A stretch of DNA of 64,000 nt from Martinezella calliandrae. GTDB taxonomy: Bacteria; Pseudomonadota; Alphaproteobacteria; Rhizobiales; Rhizobiaceae. The position numbers were made by a program, and so were the translations under genes. Under the pieces are notes generated by a model. The model was given only the letters and a program-made list of their open reading frames with translations, was not told where the DNA came from and ran no database searches. Where the stretch lies: positions 62,001 to 126,000 of the forward strand of contig NZ_JARFYN010000016.1 of NCBI RefSeq assembly GCF_030272695.1, read 5' to 3'. This document shows, piece after piece, positions 8,905-18,167 of the stretch. Each line of letters starts with the position of its first letter. Within the stretch, counting starts at the first letter, position 1.

Positions 8905-9030
8905 ACGGTGATCTACGCAAACCGTTCAATGATTTCCCAACCCACAGTCCAGACATAAGCACTGTTCGAATTTCGACATCTAATCTCAACCCTCTCAGGC
9001 CCACGGCCAGTTTATGTAAGGAATCTTGAA

Positions 9031-10035
9031 TTGACTGCTACAGACGCTCGAATACTGAAATCGCGCCGCGACTTTTTATCGGTTGCCGCAGCCGGGCTCG
9101 CTCTTACCCTGGCGAACTCCGGTCAAGCCGCTGCACAATCAAGCAGCCTTGAGCCGCCGGCCTCCTCAAAGGTCCCATTTGTCGAGCATGAAATCGAACA
9201 TGATGGCCATAAGGTCTACGTTCGAGAGTATCCCGGAGAGGATCCGGCCTACGTCATGATGCACGGCTTCCCGGATAATCTCCACATCTATGACTATGTG
9301 GTGCCTCTCCTCACCCAAGCCGGCCGGCGCGTGGTAGTGTTTGATTTTCTCGGATTTGGAAAGTCGGAAAAAATCGACTCAGCCACCTATCGCTACACCT
9401 TTGCGCAGCAGGTGGGCGATCTCGCCGCTGTTGCCGACGCCCTGAAGCTCGACAAGTTCATTCCGGTCGGCCACGACGCCGGCGGTCCAGTCGCAATCAA
9501 TTACTCGATCGATCATCCAGAGCGCGTCGCGTGGCTTTGCCTAATGAACTGCTACTACGCGGATTCGCCGACCTTACGCCTTCCCGAAATCATCGAAGTT
9601 TTTGGCGACCCTTGGCTGAAGGACCTTGCGCAGACATTCTTAGAAACCCCCGAGATGATGAACTGGCTCCTCGCATTCCAGGACAATCATTTCCAAGCCA
9701 AAATGCCCCCTGCTCTTCGGGAACGCTTCACCGGAATTCTTCGGCCCATTGTCAGAGACAACTTCGCCAATGGCGCTGGACCGGCCTTCAGGCAAATGAC
9801 GTCTCAAGTGCGCGAAAACGTCGCTTACAATACGAGCCGTCTTCCGGACGTTCACAAATTTGCACCGAAGGTCAGGCTCATTTGGGGCACGCAGGACCCT
9901 TACTTGACCCCCGAAGCTGCAGACGCAATTGCGGCGAACTTCCCCCATGCCAGTGTTAAATCCGTCGAAGCTGGCCATTGGCTCATCATCGACAAGCCGG
10001 AAGAGGTCGCTCGGCACCTACTGGCAGACGCGTAA
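9031..10035 (+). CDS. Tat-exported alpha/beta hydrolase, haloalkane dehalogenase-like
   Basis: Starts at TTG 9031 with AAGGA 8 nt upstream; 334 residues. The N terminus carries a twin-arginine signal (SRRDFL followed by a hydrophobic stretch ending QAAAQ near residue 36), so the folded enzyme is probably sent to the periplasm. Mature-domain marks are HGFPD, an Asp nucleophile in GHDAGG, and EAGHW near the C terminus with the catalytic His. An Asp nucleophile suggests haloalkane dehalogenase or epoxide hydrolase chemistry. It lies between ALDH and a SDR in the same direction. Confidence 0.85.
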   Translation: MTATDARILKSRRDFLSVAAAGLALTLANSGQAAAQSSSLEPPASSKVPFVEHEIEHDGHKVYVREYPGEDPAYVMMHGFPDNLHIYDYVVPLLTQAGRRVVVFDFLGFGKSEKIDSATYRYTFAQQVGDLAAVADALKLDKFIPVGHDAGGPVAINYSIDHPERVAWLCLMNCYYADSPTLRLPEIIEVFGDPWLKDLAQTFLETPEMMNWLLAFQDNHFQAKMPPALRERFTGILRPIVRDNFANGAGPAFRQMTSQVRENVAYNTSRLPDVHKFAPKVRLIWGTQDPYLTPEAADAIAANFPHASVKSVEAGHWLIIDKPEEVARHLLADA

Positions 10036-10076
10036 GTGAACTTGGCGATCCCACCACACTAAGTGAGTAATCCACG

Positions 10077-10871
10077 ATGAAATCAATTCTGATCACCGGA
10101 GCCGGCACTGGCCTGGGACGAGGCGCGGCGATTGGCCTTGCGCAATCGGGACACAAGGTAATAGCGGCCGTTCACCTTGAGGAGCAGGTTCGCGAACTCG
10201 GCGAGGAGGTCTCTCGTCTTGGTCTCTCCAGCTCGATCACCGTGAAAAAGCTCAATCTTCTCGACCCAGACGATATTGACTCTGCAGTTAAGTGGGATTT
10301 CGACACTTTCGTCAGCAACGCAGGTGTCGGTCAAGGCGGTCCAATTGCGGAAGTTCCGATGGAACTCGTTCGTCGGACTTTCGAGACCAACGTGTTCGCG
10401 AACCTCGCATTGACCCAGAAAATAGTCCGTAAATTCGTTGAAGCCGGCACGAAAGGTCGGCTCATTTTCGTGAGCTCAATGGGCGGGCTCATGACCGTGT
10501 ACGGCCTCGGGGCCTACGGAGCGACGAAACACGCGATTGAAGCCATCGCGTCATGCCTGCGGGAGGAGCTTGGCGACTACGGGATAAGCGTTCAGACAAT
10601 AAATCCCGGGCCTTTCGCAACCGGTTTCAATGACCGGATGGCTGATTCCGCATTCAATTGGAGCGACAAATCCGGAAAGGTTACCGATGATTCCAGCGTC
10701 CGCGGACAGCTTTCGAGGGTTACCGAAAAGCAATTCGATCCTCAGGACATGATTGACAAAATGGTAGAGGTCATCGGGGCAGATGATGGGCTTTATCGAA
10801 ACGTCTGGCCGCCGCAGATCGAGCAGCTCGTGAAGGAATTCGAGCAGGAAAGCTGGACTCGGACAGTGTAA
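10077..10871 (+). CDS. Short-chain dehydrogenase/reductase (SDR)
   Basis: A 264-residue classical SDR with TGAGTGLG at residues 7-14, SNAG, VSS and the catalytic YGATK. It is distinct from the SDR at 5316 in both ends and motif detail. The ribosome site before ATG 10077 is weak. It follows the Tat-exported hydrolase by 41 bp, suggesting co-transcription. The carbonyl substrate cannot be inferred. Its end marks the edge of a degraded segment. Confidence 0.87.
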   Translation: MKSILITGAGTGLGRGAAIGLAQSGHKVIAAVHLEEQVRELGEEVSRLGLSSSITVKKLNLLDPDDIDSAVKWDFDTFVSNAGVGQGGPIAEVPMELVRRTFETNVFANLALTQKIVRKFVEAGTKGRLIFVSSMGGLMTVYGLGAYGATKHAIEAIASCLREELGDYGISVQTINPGPFATGFNDRMADSAFNWSDKSGKVTDDSSVRGQLSRVTEKQFDPQDMIDKMVEVIGADDGLYRNVWPPQIEQLVKEFEQESWTRTV

Positions 10872-10978
10872 CGAAGACGGTTGACACTTGTGCCTGATCC
10901 CGTGCCTGCACAAGAAAATTCGCGCTCTGGCCCCTGTTCGTGGCCGGACGAGCGCCACAAGCGCAGGGCAGTGTCCAG

Positions 10979-11187
10979 ATATGAGCGGTTCCTCCGCTGG
11001 ATCTTCGAGGAGTATGCGAATGGGGTCAGTCCGGCGACGATCGCCCCCTGAGCCTCAACGCCCGCGGTGTTCCCGCGCCGCAGCACAAGTACTGGCGCGA
11101 CGAAACCATCCGCGGCGACGGCAAACGCCAGACCGGCATTCTCCACAACGAGCTCTATGTCGGCCGGATCGTCTGGAAGCGCACCGC
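10979..11187 (+). pseudogene. Serine-recombinase fragment
   Basis: Conceptual translation gives FLRWIFEEYANGVSPATIA, then after a frameshift near 11045 LNARGVPAP, and further on [17 protein letters not shown]. This is the recombinase (zinc-ribbon-preceding) domain of large serine resolvases/integrases. Both the catalytic N-terminal domain and the C terminus are missing, and a stop codon (TGA at the shift) interrupts it. It ends abruptly against the hemA remnant on the other strand. A relic of a mobile element. Confidence 0.7.
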
Positions 11188-11732
11188 ATCGATGATCTTG
11201 GCATCCGCCGAGATATAGCCGCCAAGGCAGCCGAATGCCTTCGCCAACGTCCCCTCGATCACATCGATACGGTGCAAGGCGCCTTCACGCGCAGCGATAC
11301 CGGCACCGCCCGGCCCGTACATGCCGGTCGAATGGACCTCGTCTATATAGGTCATTGCGCCGTAGCGTTCTGCGAGATCGCAGATGCGGTTCACCGGTGC
11401 GAGGTCGCCGTCCATCGAATAAAGCGCTTCGAACACAATCAGCTTGGGTCGCGCAAACGGCTCCGCCGCCAGCAATTCTTCAAGGTGTCGCACGTCATTG
11501 TGACGCCAGATCTTTTTTTCGACGCCTGAGCGCCGGACGCCCTCGATCATCGAATTGTGGTTCAATGCGTCCGACAGGATGAGGCAGTCCGGAAGCAGTC
11601 TGGCCGGCTACATTCCGAACGGCGCTACCGCGAGTTTGTAGATCTCGAACGTGTCGCCGGGCGCTTTCCGCATGCAATCTGGCACTCTCCGGAAGTACCA
11701 AGGGCCTCAGAAAAGAAATGATCATATATCAT
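11187..11732 (-). pseudogene. hemA: Degraded 5-aminolevulinate synthase (hemA) remnant
   Basis: Reading leftwards, a GGAG site and ATG at 11732 begin MIYDHFFSEALG, which resembles the ALAS N terminus. The frame then breaks and a stop appears. From ~11605 it resumes as [16 protein letters not shown], with [23 protein letters not shown] and [17 protein letters not shown], the PLP-enzyme core of ALAS. The catalytic lysine is in TLAKAFG. At ~11187 it is cut by the recombinase fragment, removing about the last quarter. So the gene has an internal deletion, a frameshift and a 3' truncation and cannot make a full enzyme. Confidence 0.78.
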
Positions 11733-12123
11733 GGGACGGATCTCCTTTCGTTGTTGTTCGAGGACGGAATTGTTGGCGGCCCAAGAAGCCAGCTGACGGC
11801 GCACGATCTCGCCCCAGGGCGGCCGGTCCCCGGAGGGAAAGGACCGGCCGCGGGCGAGCCACGGCGGGGGGGACGGAGCGCCGGGCGCCAAATGCTTCCA
11901 ATGCGGACTGCTTGGATGCGATTATTGGTAGCGGACATGCGCGGCCGATGGGAGTAAAGCAGTCAAAATTGCGCCAAATCCTGGCAAAATGCCGCTTCCG
12001 ATCGATGGTGATATCCGTCAAGAGAGATCGCGAAACGGCACCCTGTGGCATGTCCAGAGGGTGCCTGGCTCTGGCGGCCGTATGTCAGATCACATCCGAT
12101 GCCATAAGGCCTTGCACTCTCTT
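11733..12123. other. Intergenic, no gene recognised
   Basis: About 390 GC-rich bases between the hemA remnant and the efflux operon. Overlapping open frames on both strands have low-complexity Arg/Pro/Ser translations and no ribosome sites. Nothing functional is supported. Confidence 0.45.
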
Positions 12124-13305
12124 TCAGGAATCACCCTGGCCGGAAATACACTCAGGCCGTTGCGAAGATTGTCCGAACCAACTGACCAAGCTGGCCTCCA
12201 GATCCGAGCGCAATCGCTTCAGCCGCGTTTCACCTTCAGCAGCAGAACCGTTGCGGATCGTAATCGTTGCGGTCAGGCCTGACACGAGCGGCACGCCTGG
12301 GGGCACTTTGTCGATTGCGATGCGCACCGGTACGCGCTGCGCCAAACGCACCCAGGTATAGACCGGATCGACATTGGGGAGTCCTTGTGTGGCTGCAGTG
12401 GCGTTGGACACGCTGACACCACGCGTCACGGTCGCTATATGTCCAATGATCGGCGCGGAATAGCCCAGCAGATGGGCCTCGGCTCGATCGCCGATGCACA
12501 GCCGCGAGAGCTTGGTTTCCTCGAAATAGCCATCGATCCAATAGCTGTCGGCGTCGATGATCGAGACGTTCGTGGCGCCGGCGCGGGCGTAATCGCCCTC
12601 CCGGAGCAAGAGGTTGGTCACGACACCATTCACCGGGCTGCGCACGACGGTGCGCTGCAGATTGATTTCGGCCTGCGAAACCTGCTCGTGCGCGGCGTCG
12701 ACTGCAGCACTGGCTTGCAGTGCCGCTCCTTCATAGACCTGCTTCTCCTCGATGCTGGTCGCCATATCCTGAGACAAGCGGCGGCGCCGTTCAGACTGCA
12801 GGCCTTTGACATCCCGATCTGCTGTCCTTTGCTGCAAGGCCGCCTTGCTTGCACGAAGCGCCACCTCGAAATCGAAGGGATCGATGACATACAAAATGTC
12901 ACCCTTGCGAACGAACTGATTGTCTGCAACGAGAACCTGCCTGATCTGTCCGGAGACTTGCGGAGCGATGCTCGCCACCTGCACGCGAACGCGACCGTCG
13001 CGAGTCCAGGGCGCAAAATTATAGACATCCCATGTCGTCAACGCCGCCAGCACCCCGACGATGAACATGCCCGCGGTGGCGATGCTGCGTAACATCAACC
13101 GGAACCTGGCTCCTAACCGGCCTCGTAATGGCGCTGCCTCCTTGACCCTTGGCCGGGTCACATGCCTTTCCGGAGGCAATTCGGCTATTCCCAGAGCAAT
13201 CTCATTGAATTGACCGACTGCGGGCGGCGTTTCCCCAGGCGGAACCGTCGGCGCTGGAGTCGTCGCACCGCGCTGAACAAGGTCATTGCCAATTATCGTT
13301 TCCAT
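12124..13305 (-). CDS. HlyD/EmrA-type membrane-fusion protein (AaeA-like)
   Basis: The 393-residue protein has an N-terminal cytosolic extension of ~70 residues and one transmembrane segment near 73-95. A biotinyl-lipoyl-like half (VSGQIRQVLVADNQFVRKGD), a coiled-coil hairpin rich in Ala/Gln/Glu and the returning half motif VRSPVNGVV follow. It is the periplasmic adaptor of an FUSC-type efflux pump. ATG 13305 is preceded by GGAG with 7-nt spacing. It is the last gene of the operon 15410-12124 (FUSC pump, DUF1656, adaptor), the layout of the AaeXAB p-hydroxybenzoate exporter. The substrate is inferred to be an aromatic acid. Confidence 0.88.
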   Translation of the reverse strand: METIIGNDLVQRGATTPAPTVPPGETPPAVGQFNEIALGIAELPPERHVTRPRVKEAAPLRGRLGARFRLMLRSIATAGMFIVGVLAALTTWDVYNFAPWTRDGRVRVQVASIAPQVSGQIRQVLVADNQFVRKGDILYVIDPFDFEVALRASKAALQQRTADRDVKGLQSERRRRLSQDMATSIEEKQVYEGAALQASAAVDAAHEQVSQAEINLQRTVVRSPVNGVVTNLLLREGDYARAGATNVSIIDADSYWIDGYFEETKLSRLCIGDRAEAHLLGYSAPIIGHIATVTRGVSVSNATAATQGLPNVDPVYTWVRLAQRVPVRIAIDKVPPGVPLVSGLTATITIRNGSAAEGETRLKRLRSDLEASLVSWFGQSSQRPECISGQGDS

Positions 13306-13317
13306 CGGTGTTCTCCA

Positions 13318-13521
13318 CTAGAAAAGGTGCATCAAGAGACAAAGGATCATTGTGTAGAGGCTGAGCTCGGCAATCTGGGGATTGCTGAAGAGCTTCGTGA
13401 ATCCGACAAGAAGAAGAATCGGACGAAGGAGAAAGGCGATTACGAGTGCCGCAGCCAGGTAGGCTGCGAAGGGCGCAACCAGGACGCCTTCAATGACAAG
13501 TTCGCGAAAGGTGTGTGTCAT
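13318..13521 (-). CDS. DUF1656 small membrane protein (AaeX-like)
   Basis: A 67-residue protein with two hydrophobic segments (roughly 12-34 and 45-66) and the ELVIEGVLVAPFAAYL motif typical of DUF1656. GGAG lies 8 nt before ATG, and the start overlaps the stop of the FUSC gene by 4 bp (ATGA), indicating translational coupling. It always travels with an FUSC permease and an HlyD adaptor. Its exact role in the pump is not known. Confidence 0.85.
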   Translation of the reverse strand: MTHTFRELVIEGVLVAPFAAYLAAALVIAFLLRPILLLVGFTKLFSNPQIAELSLYTMILCLLMHLF

Positions 13522-15410
13522 CGTATGATCTCCGGGATTGGTTGGACCTGTCGGTCGCCGTCGATGAGGTTGCTCGCGGTTAGAAGGATCGTTGCGATGT
13601 CACTCGCGGCAGGGTTCTCAGACGACACTTCGCGGCGGATCGCGCCTGCCAGGGTGCGCAGCGCCTTGGCATCCTGTGCGATGAGCGCAGCACGTGCCTG
13701 GTCCGCAAGAAGAGCCATTGGACCATCGGCGAGTTGAAGGAGTTTCGCATCGCAAAGACGCATCACGGCCGATTGATCGAAGCAGGAGAGCACGTCGGCA
13801 AGAGAACCGCTGTCCTGAGTTCCACCCGCCGAGATGAACTGATCGAGCCGTGCCATTTCGCGAAACGTTGCTTCTTCGGGTGATTGCCCGCTTTCGGATC
13901 TGAGCCGGCCCAGATCGTCTCGGGCTGACGAGACCAATCGTTTTCTGCGTTTCGCATCAGAGACAGGAGGGATGAGAATTTGCGCTACGAGCAGGATCGC
14001 AGCCGCAACAAAAATGAACACGCCGGTGATCAAAAATGTCAGCGGATTATAGGATTGCGGATTGCTTGGCGCGAGAAAGATCGTGATGAAGGACAGATTG
14101 ACGCGGCCAAGCGACGACCAGAGAAGGTTCTGTGACGTCATGCAGAGCGTTGCTCCGATGAGGAAGGGAGCCATCGCAATTGCCAGCAGCGGAAAGGCGT
14201 CTGTCCCATCGAGAATGAAGAATTCGAGAATGCCGGTCAAAAACGCTGCGGTAGGCACACCGAGCAGCGCCATGGCGGTAAAGGCGCGTGGACTTGGCGT
14301 CGTGGCCCCAAGTGCTGCGATCAACAGGACAAAGGACAACGAGACGCTCGTCGCAGGCCAGCCGGTCCAAATGAACAGCGCCGAAGCGATTGCAATCCAT
14401 AGAGCAGCGCGCACACCGCTTTCTATGGCAGTTCGATAGGAACGGAACATCGGCGCGCGCCGTGCCTGCGAGGGCCACTTGGCCGATCTCAACGCCAGAA
14501 AATCAGCACGGAACCCTCCGTCGCGCCGTAGGAATTCTTTCGTTGCCCACGCCGCAGTATGAGTCTCACGGCGTCCCTGGATCTCACCAGGGCGTGATTG
14601 TGGCGCGACAGCGGTCTCGATATCCACGGCAGCGCCGCTCATGGAGATCTTCAGGATCCGCGCCGCCTGGAGTTCGCCAGCCAATGCGACGACGGCGCTT
14701 TGCCCGGCGGCGTTCCTGGCAGGGCCGCCGTTTGCATCGAAGCCAATACTTGCCATTGAGGGACCGAGGACCATAATGTCGCGCACCAGATCGAGAAAGG
14801 TCGACGTATTGCACGGTTCACGTGATGAGACTGACATGGCATAGGCCCGCACGCGACGGTGCAAAGCTGCGAGTTGGGCAACAAAGCGTGGATACTGGGC
14901 TGGTGCGAACATGAGATCGTTAACGACCGCCGTCGCAAGGATGCCGATTGCGATCGAAGAGCCGCGCGATATCGCGACTTCGAACACCTGATGGGGATTG
15001 TCGAGCTGCTGTGTTGCGATCAGCCCGACCGTGTAACCCGACAGCACCGCCGCATAGGCGCGATTGCCATCCAGAAGCTTTGCAACAAAGATGCTGCTTC
15101 CCATCCACAATGCGAATGCGGCGAGGATCAGGTCCCTCGTCTGCGAGAACAAGCCGGTGATAACGATCGATGCGACCACGCCGACAATCGTGGCCAGCAA
15201 GCGATAGCCTGCCTTTTCCAATGCCTGGCCTCGTGTCGGTTCCGCAAGAATGGAAACCGTGAGCGCTGCCGTCGACGGCGCCTCGAGCTGAAGCCAGAAG
15301 CTTACGAAGAGCGCAAGGGTGGTGGCCAACCAGATGCGGATGGCGAACGACCAGGCACCAGCCGGAAATGTCAATATTTCGAATGGTTTGCCGGAAGGTG
15401 TCATAGCCAT
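13518..15410 (-). CDS. FUSC-family inner-membrane efflux permease (AaeB-like)
   Basis: 630 residues with two clusters of transmembrane helices, about residues 20-175 and 345-475, separated by a cytosolic domain, as in AaeB/YccS (FUSC) proteins. It would export hydroxylated aromatic acids with the adaptor encoded downstream. ATG 15410 has AAGGA 8 nt upstream. It is the first gene of the three-gene operon and lies 32 bp from the winged-helix regulator gene, which is transcribed in the same direction upstream and is the probable regulator. Confidence 0.88.
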   Translation of the reverse strand: MAMTPSGKPFEILTFPAGAWSFAIRIWLATTLALFVSFWLQLEAPSTAALTVSILAEPTRGQALEKAGYRLLATIVGVVASIVITGLFSQTRDLILAAFALWMGSSIFVAKLLDGNRAYAAVLSGYTVGLIATQQLDNPHQVFEVAISRGSSIAIGILATAVVNDLMFAPAQYPRFVAQLAALHRRVRAYAMSVSSREPCNTSTFLDLVRDIMVLGPSMASIGFDANGGPARNAAGQSAVVALAGELQAARILKISMSGAAVDIETAVAPQSRPGEIQGRRETHTAAWATKEFLRRDGGFRADFLALRSAKWPSQARRAPMFRSYRTAIESGVRAALWIAIASALFIWTGWPATSVSLSFVLLIAALGATTPSPRAFTAMALLGVPTAAFLTGILEFFILDGTDAFPLLAIAMAPFLIGATLCMTSQNLLWSSLGRVNLSFITIFLAPSNPQSYNPLTFLITGVFIFVAAAILLVAQILIPPVSDAKRRKRLVSSARDDLGRLRSESGQSPEEATFREMARLDQFISAGGTQDSGSLADVLSCFDQSAVMRLCDAKLLQLADGPMALLADQARAALIAQDAKALRTLAGAIRREVSSENPAASDIATILLTASNLIDGDRQVQPIPEIIR

Positions 15411-15442
15411 GGTCCTGTTCCTTCAGAAATCGGCAGCCGCCA

Positions 15443-15916
15443 TCAGTTGCTGGATCCCGCCACCTCGACCGAGGCGACGAAGCGATAGCCACGTCCGGGG
15501 ATGTTGATGATGAATCGATTGCCGTCCCTTCCGTCACGAAGCGTGCGGCGCAGCGCCGACATATGAACCGTGAGGTTGGCGGGCTCGACGAAAATATTGG
15601 GCCAGACGCGGGCCATCAAATCTTGCTTGCTGACCAGCTCGCCAGGACGTTCGAGTAAAGCAATCAGGATTTCCAGAGCCCGGCTTCCCAGCGGCACGGG
15701 CTTGCCGCGTTCCAGCAGAAGAAACCGCATCGGAAACAGGCAAAACGGTCCAAATGAAACGTCGGTTGACGCTGCGCCATCGACCGACCCTGCTGATTTG
15801 TCGATGAGCGGCTTGTCTCTATCCGGACTCTGAACAGCCTGTCCTGTGCCAAGTCCCGCCCGAGAATGAAGTTGCTCCAAGGGTTCGAAAATTGCAGTCG
15901 ATTCCAGTGCTTGCAT
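15443..15916 (-). CDS. Stand-alone OmpR-type winged-helix regulator
   Basis: 157 residues: a ~50-residue unstructured N terminus and an OmpR/PhoB/CadC-type winged helix (LGSRALEILIALLERPGE, then NLTVHMSALRRTLRD and INIPGRGYRFVASVEV). There is no receiver, ATPase or membrane segment, so the signal input is not visible. GAGG lies 5 nt before ATG. Its position directly upstream of the efflux operon suggests local control. It is a paralogue of the DNA-binding part of the gene at 1-1431. Confidence 0.82.
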   Translation of the reverse strand: MQALESTAIFEPLEQLHSRAGLGTGQAVQSPDRDKPLIDKSAGSVDGAASTDVSFGPFCLFPMRFLLLERGKPVPLGSRALEILIALLERPGELVSKQDLMARVWPNIFVEPANLTVHMSALRRTLRDGRDGNRFIINIPGRGYRFVASVEVAGSSN

Positions 15917-16145
15917 GATAACCTCACGTGCTTGGCAGGGCTTATCCCAGCAAAATCTTCGTGAGGCATAATTTGATGATTTGGGGTACCAAGCGCTATT
16001 CGACGTGCGTGGCGTCTGTTTACCGATTTGGTTGCGTTACCTGAACCTTGATTTACAGATCGTGACGCCGGCGGCTTCCACCGAGCAGTTCGCGGCGATC
16101 AGCGTTGTGACTGCGCCAGACTAACGAAACGTGGAAGCGTGCAAC

Positions 16146-16781
16146 TCAGGAGCGTTGCGGAGCGTCGGGTACCAGCTTGAGCTTATCAGCCATTCGGCCG
16201 AGTTCCGGAAGCGATCCGGCTTTCATTTTCTGCATCGCCCTGCTGCGATGAACCTTCACGGTCGCTTCGGCGATCCCGATATCGTAGGCAATCTGTTTGC
16301 TCAGGCGTCCGCGTGCAACTTCGATCACGATCTCACGCTCCCGGGGACTTAATGACAGGAAACGCTCCCTTAGGTCGGCCAAGTCCTTTTCACTTTCACG
16401 ACGGCCACGATCGCGAGATAAGCCGAACTGAATAGCATCGAGCAGATCCTGATCGCGAAACGGCTTGGTCAAGAACTCGATGGCACCCCGCTTCATTGCC
16501 TGTACGGACATTGGGATGTCGCCGTGCCCTGTGATGAAGATGATGGGGATTTCCCTGTTTGCCGTGGCGAGCTCGCGCTGGAGATCGAGGCCGCTTTGGC
16601 CGGGCAACCGGATGTCAAGCACCAGGCAGGTGGGGCAATCCGGTTGTTCGGCCGCAAGGAACTCGGAGATGGACGCAAATAGCTGAACGTTCATGCCGAC
16701 CGATCGCAACAGTCGGCCGACCGAAGCGCGGAGGTCCGGATCGTCGTCTATTACCAGCACGGTGGAGGTTGCGTCAGGCAT
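16146..16781 (-). CDS. FixJ/NodW-type response regulator
   Basis: The 211-residue protein has an N-terminal receiver with an acidic pocket IDDDPD, phospho-acceptor Asp56 (CLVLDIRLPG), the TGHGDIPMSVQAMKRGA stretch and Lys106. A LuxR-type helix-turn-helix follows (LSPREREIVIEVARGRLSKQ, then EATVKVHRSRAMQKM). It is a transcription factor activated by a histidine kinase. No kinase gene is adjacent on the same strand; the giant kinase at 18160-24048, on the same strand, is a plausible partner. Confidence 0.9.
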   Translation of the reverse strand: MPDATSTVLVIDDDPDLRASVGRLLRSVGMNVQLFASISEFLAAEQPDCPTCLVLDIRLPGQSGLDLQRELATANREIPIIFITGHGDIPMSVQAMKRGAIEFLTKPFRDQDLLDAIQFGLSRDRGRRESEKDLADLRERFLSLSPREREIVIEVARGRLSKQIAYDIGIAEATVKVHRSRAMQKMKAGSLPELGRMADKLKLVPDAPQRS

Positions 16782-17167
16782 CGCTGCTGCTCGGGAGAGA
16801 TTGCGAAAATAAGCCTTCGTCTGGTTCGAAGTTTGGGAGACCGAGCATTTTTAGCGCTAATCGCTGAATTTGAACAGCTCATTCTATTCCGGATGACGGG
16901 TACGATGTACGGGAAAAGTTAATGCGCAATCCCATAACTCCGGGGCTCGTTCGATACACTGTCCGAGACGGCGGTCGACTTTGGCGATCTACGGCTAGAC
17001 CGACAGCCACTGGGCGACGCGCCCATCAGTTCACGTACGCCACTCGGCTTCAGCGGTCACGCGAGCCACTCCTTTTTGGGAGCGTCAAGATGGAAAGCAT
17101 TATCAGCCTCCGCCGGGAGCCATCGGCAAGGGCCTTAAGCTGACCCACAATCACTCGCTCGGTGATG
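16782..17167. other. Intergenic region
   Basis: 386 bp with no supported gene. A short minus-strand frame starting near 17185 encodes about 44 residues but overlaps the end of the zinc-finger gene and has no family resemblance, so it is not called. Confidence 0.4.
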
Positions 17168-17458
17168 TTAGCGGCGCGGAGCATCGCCTGCGTTGTCTTT
17201 AAGTATTGCTTGCCTCACTGTGAGAACTGAAACGCTATGAAGGCCTCGCAGGATTCTCTGGCAAAGCTGGTGGAAGGCGATTTGGAGCCAGGGCAGCCAA
17301 TTGCCGTCACTTGCCCGACGAGCTCTGAAATGATCGACGCACTTCCTGGAGCAAAGCTGGGTTCGCCAAGCTTGATAGCGGACGAGACCAAACTTGCCTC
17401 CACAGACTGCGCATCGCCTGGCCTTGCCAGACCCGTGATCTTCAAAGTGATGAGACAT
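17168..17458 (-). CDS. Small zinc-ribbon protein of rhizobial type
   Basis: 96 residues with a four-cysteine ribbon: CAVC at ~17-20 and CSRKC at ~36-40, embedded in a basic, aromatic-rich stretch that I recall from short rhizobial hypothetical proteins. ATG 17458 has a strong AGGAGAG site 6 nt upstream, which favours this frame over the overlapping 89-residue one. The C-terminal ~45 residues look less conserved and could be a frameshift extension. A small inverted repeat TGCAT-N5-ATGCA (17480-17494) lies in its leader. Function unknown. Confidence 0.6.
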   Translation of the reverse strand: MSHHFEDHGSGKARRCAVCGGKFGLVRYQAWRTQLCSRKCVDHFRARRASDGNWLPWLQIAFHQLCQRILRGLHSVSVLTVRQAILKDNAGDAPRR

Positions 17459-17786
17459 TGTTCTCTCCTATTTACCTGATGCATTTCGCATGCATGCAGA
17501 CTAAGAGAATCATCACCAGCGGCTCAATTGAGCGCAGGTCGATCTCGGGTATCCAAAAGGGGCGAGATGATGATACGAAGGCTTATGGCGCCCGGGTTTG
17601 CTCGTAGAGGTCTCTCTCGTTCACGAGGCATAGACACGCAACTTCGCAATTGTCGTTGAGATAAGCCAAAATTTACCATGCGCGGGCATTCCGCCGGTGG
17701 CATTCTTTGAAGGTAACGCGCAAATCCATGCGGAGCGCCGTGGACGGCCGCCTTCGCGAGGTTTTTAAACTGCCAAAGGCGGCACA
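17459..17786. other. Intergenic region between divergent genes
   Basis: 328 bp between the zinc-ribbon gene (minus) and the receiver gene (plus). Apart from the TGCAT-N5-ATGCA inverted repeat at 17480-17494 nothing recognisable was seen. Confidence 0.4.
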
Positions 17787-18167
17787 ATGAAAGGCCTGTT
17801 GGTTTCGGTCGTCGACGATGATCGGCATTTTCGCAAATCCATGCGACGTCTCATCAGATCGCTTGGCTATAGCGTCGACGATTTTACCTCTGCGACAGAC
17901 TTTCTCGCCTCCCCGCGCCTTGCCGATACCGCCTGCTTGATCTCCGACATTAATATGCCTGTCATGAGCGGGCTTGAACTCTTCCGGCACCTTGTCGCCC
18001 AGGGCTGCACAATTCCGACAATTTTTGTGACTGGCCTTCCCAATGATTCCGACGAGGCCCATGCCTTAAACGACGGAGTCCTGTGCTACCTCGCCAAGCC
18101 AGTGGATGAAGAACGTCTCACACGATGTCTTTTCGAAGCTCTCAGGTCGGCTGGTTCGCTCAAGTGA
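17787..18167 (+). CDS. Receiver-only response regulator
   Basis: A single receiver domain of 126 residues: acidic residues VVDDDRH, phospho-acceptor Asp54 (LISDINMPVMSG), Thr83 in VTGLP and Lys104 (YLAKPVDEER). It has no output domain, so it acts through protein contacts as a phosphate sink, relay or competitor. An AAGG-containing site precedes ATG. Its 3' end overlaps by 8 bp the 3' end of the giant histidine kinase on the opposite strand, which makes that kinase the natural partner (inference). Confidence 0.88.
   Translation: MKGLLVSVVDDDRHFRKSMRRLIRSLGYSVDDFTSATDFLASPRLADTACLISDINMPVMSGLELFRHLVAQGCTIPTIFVTGLPNDSDEAHALNDGVLCYLAKPVDEERLTRCLFEALRSAGSLK

Noticed and set aside
12385..13092. 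235-residue plus-strand open frame
   Set aside because: Antisense shadow of the HlyD-type adaptor, whose motifs are clear on the minus strand.
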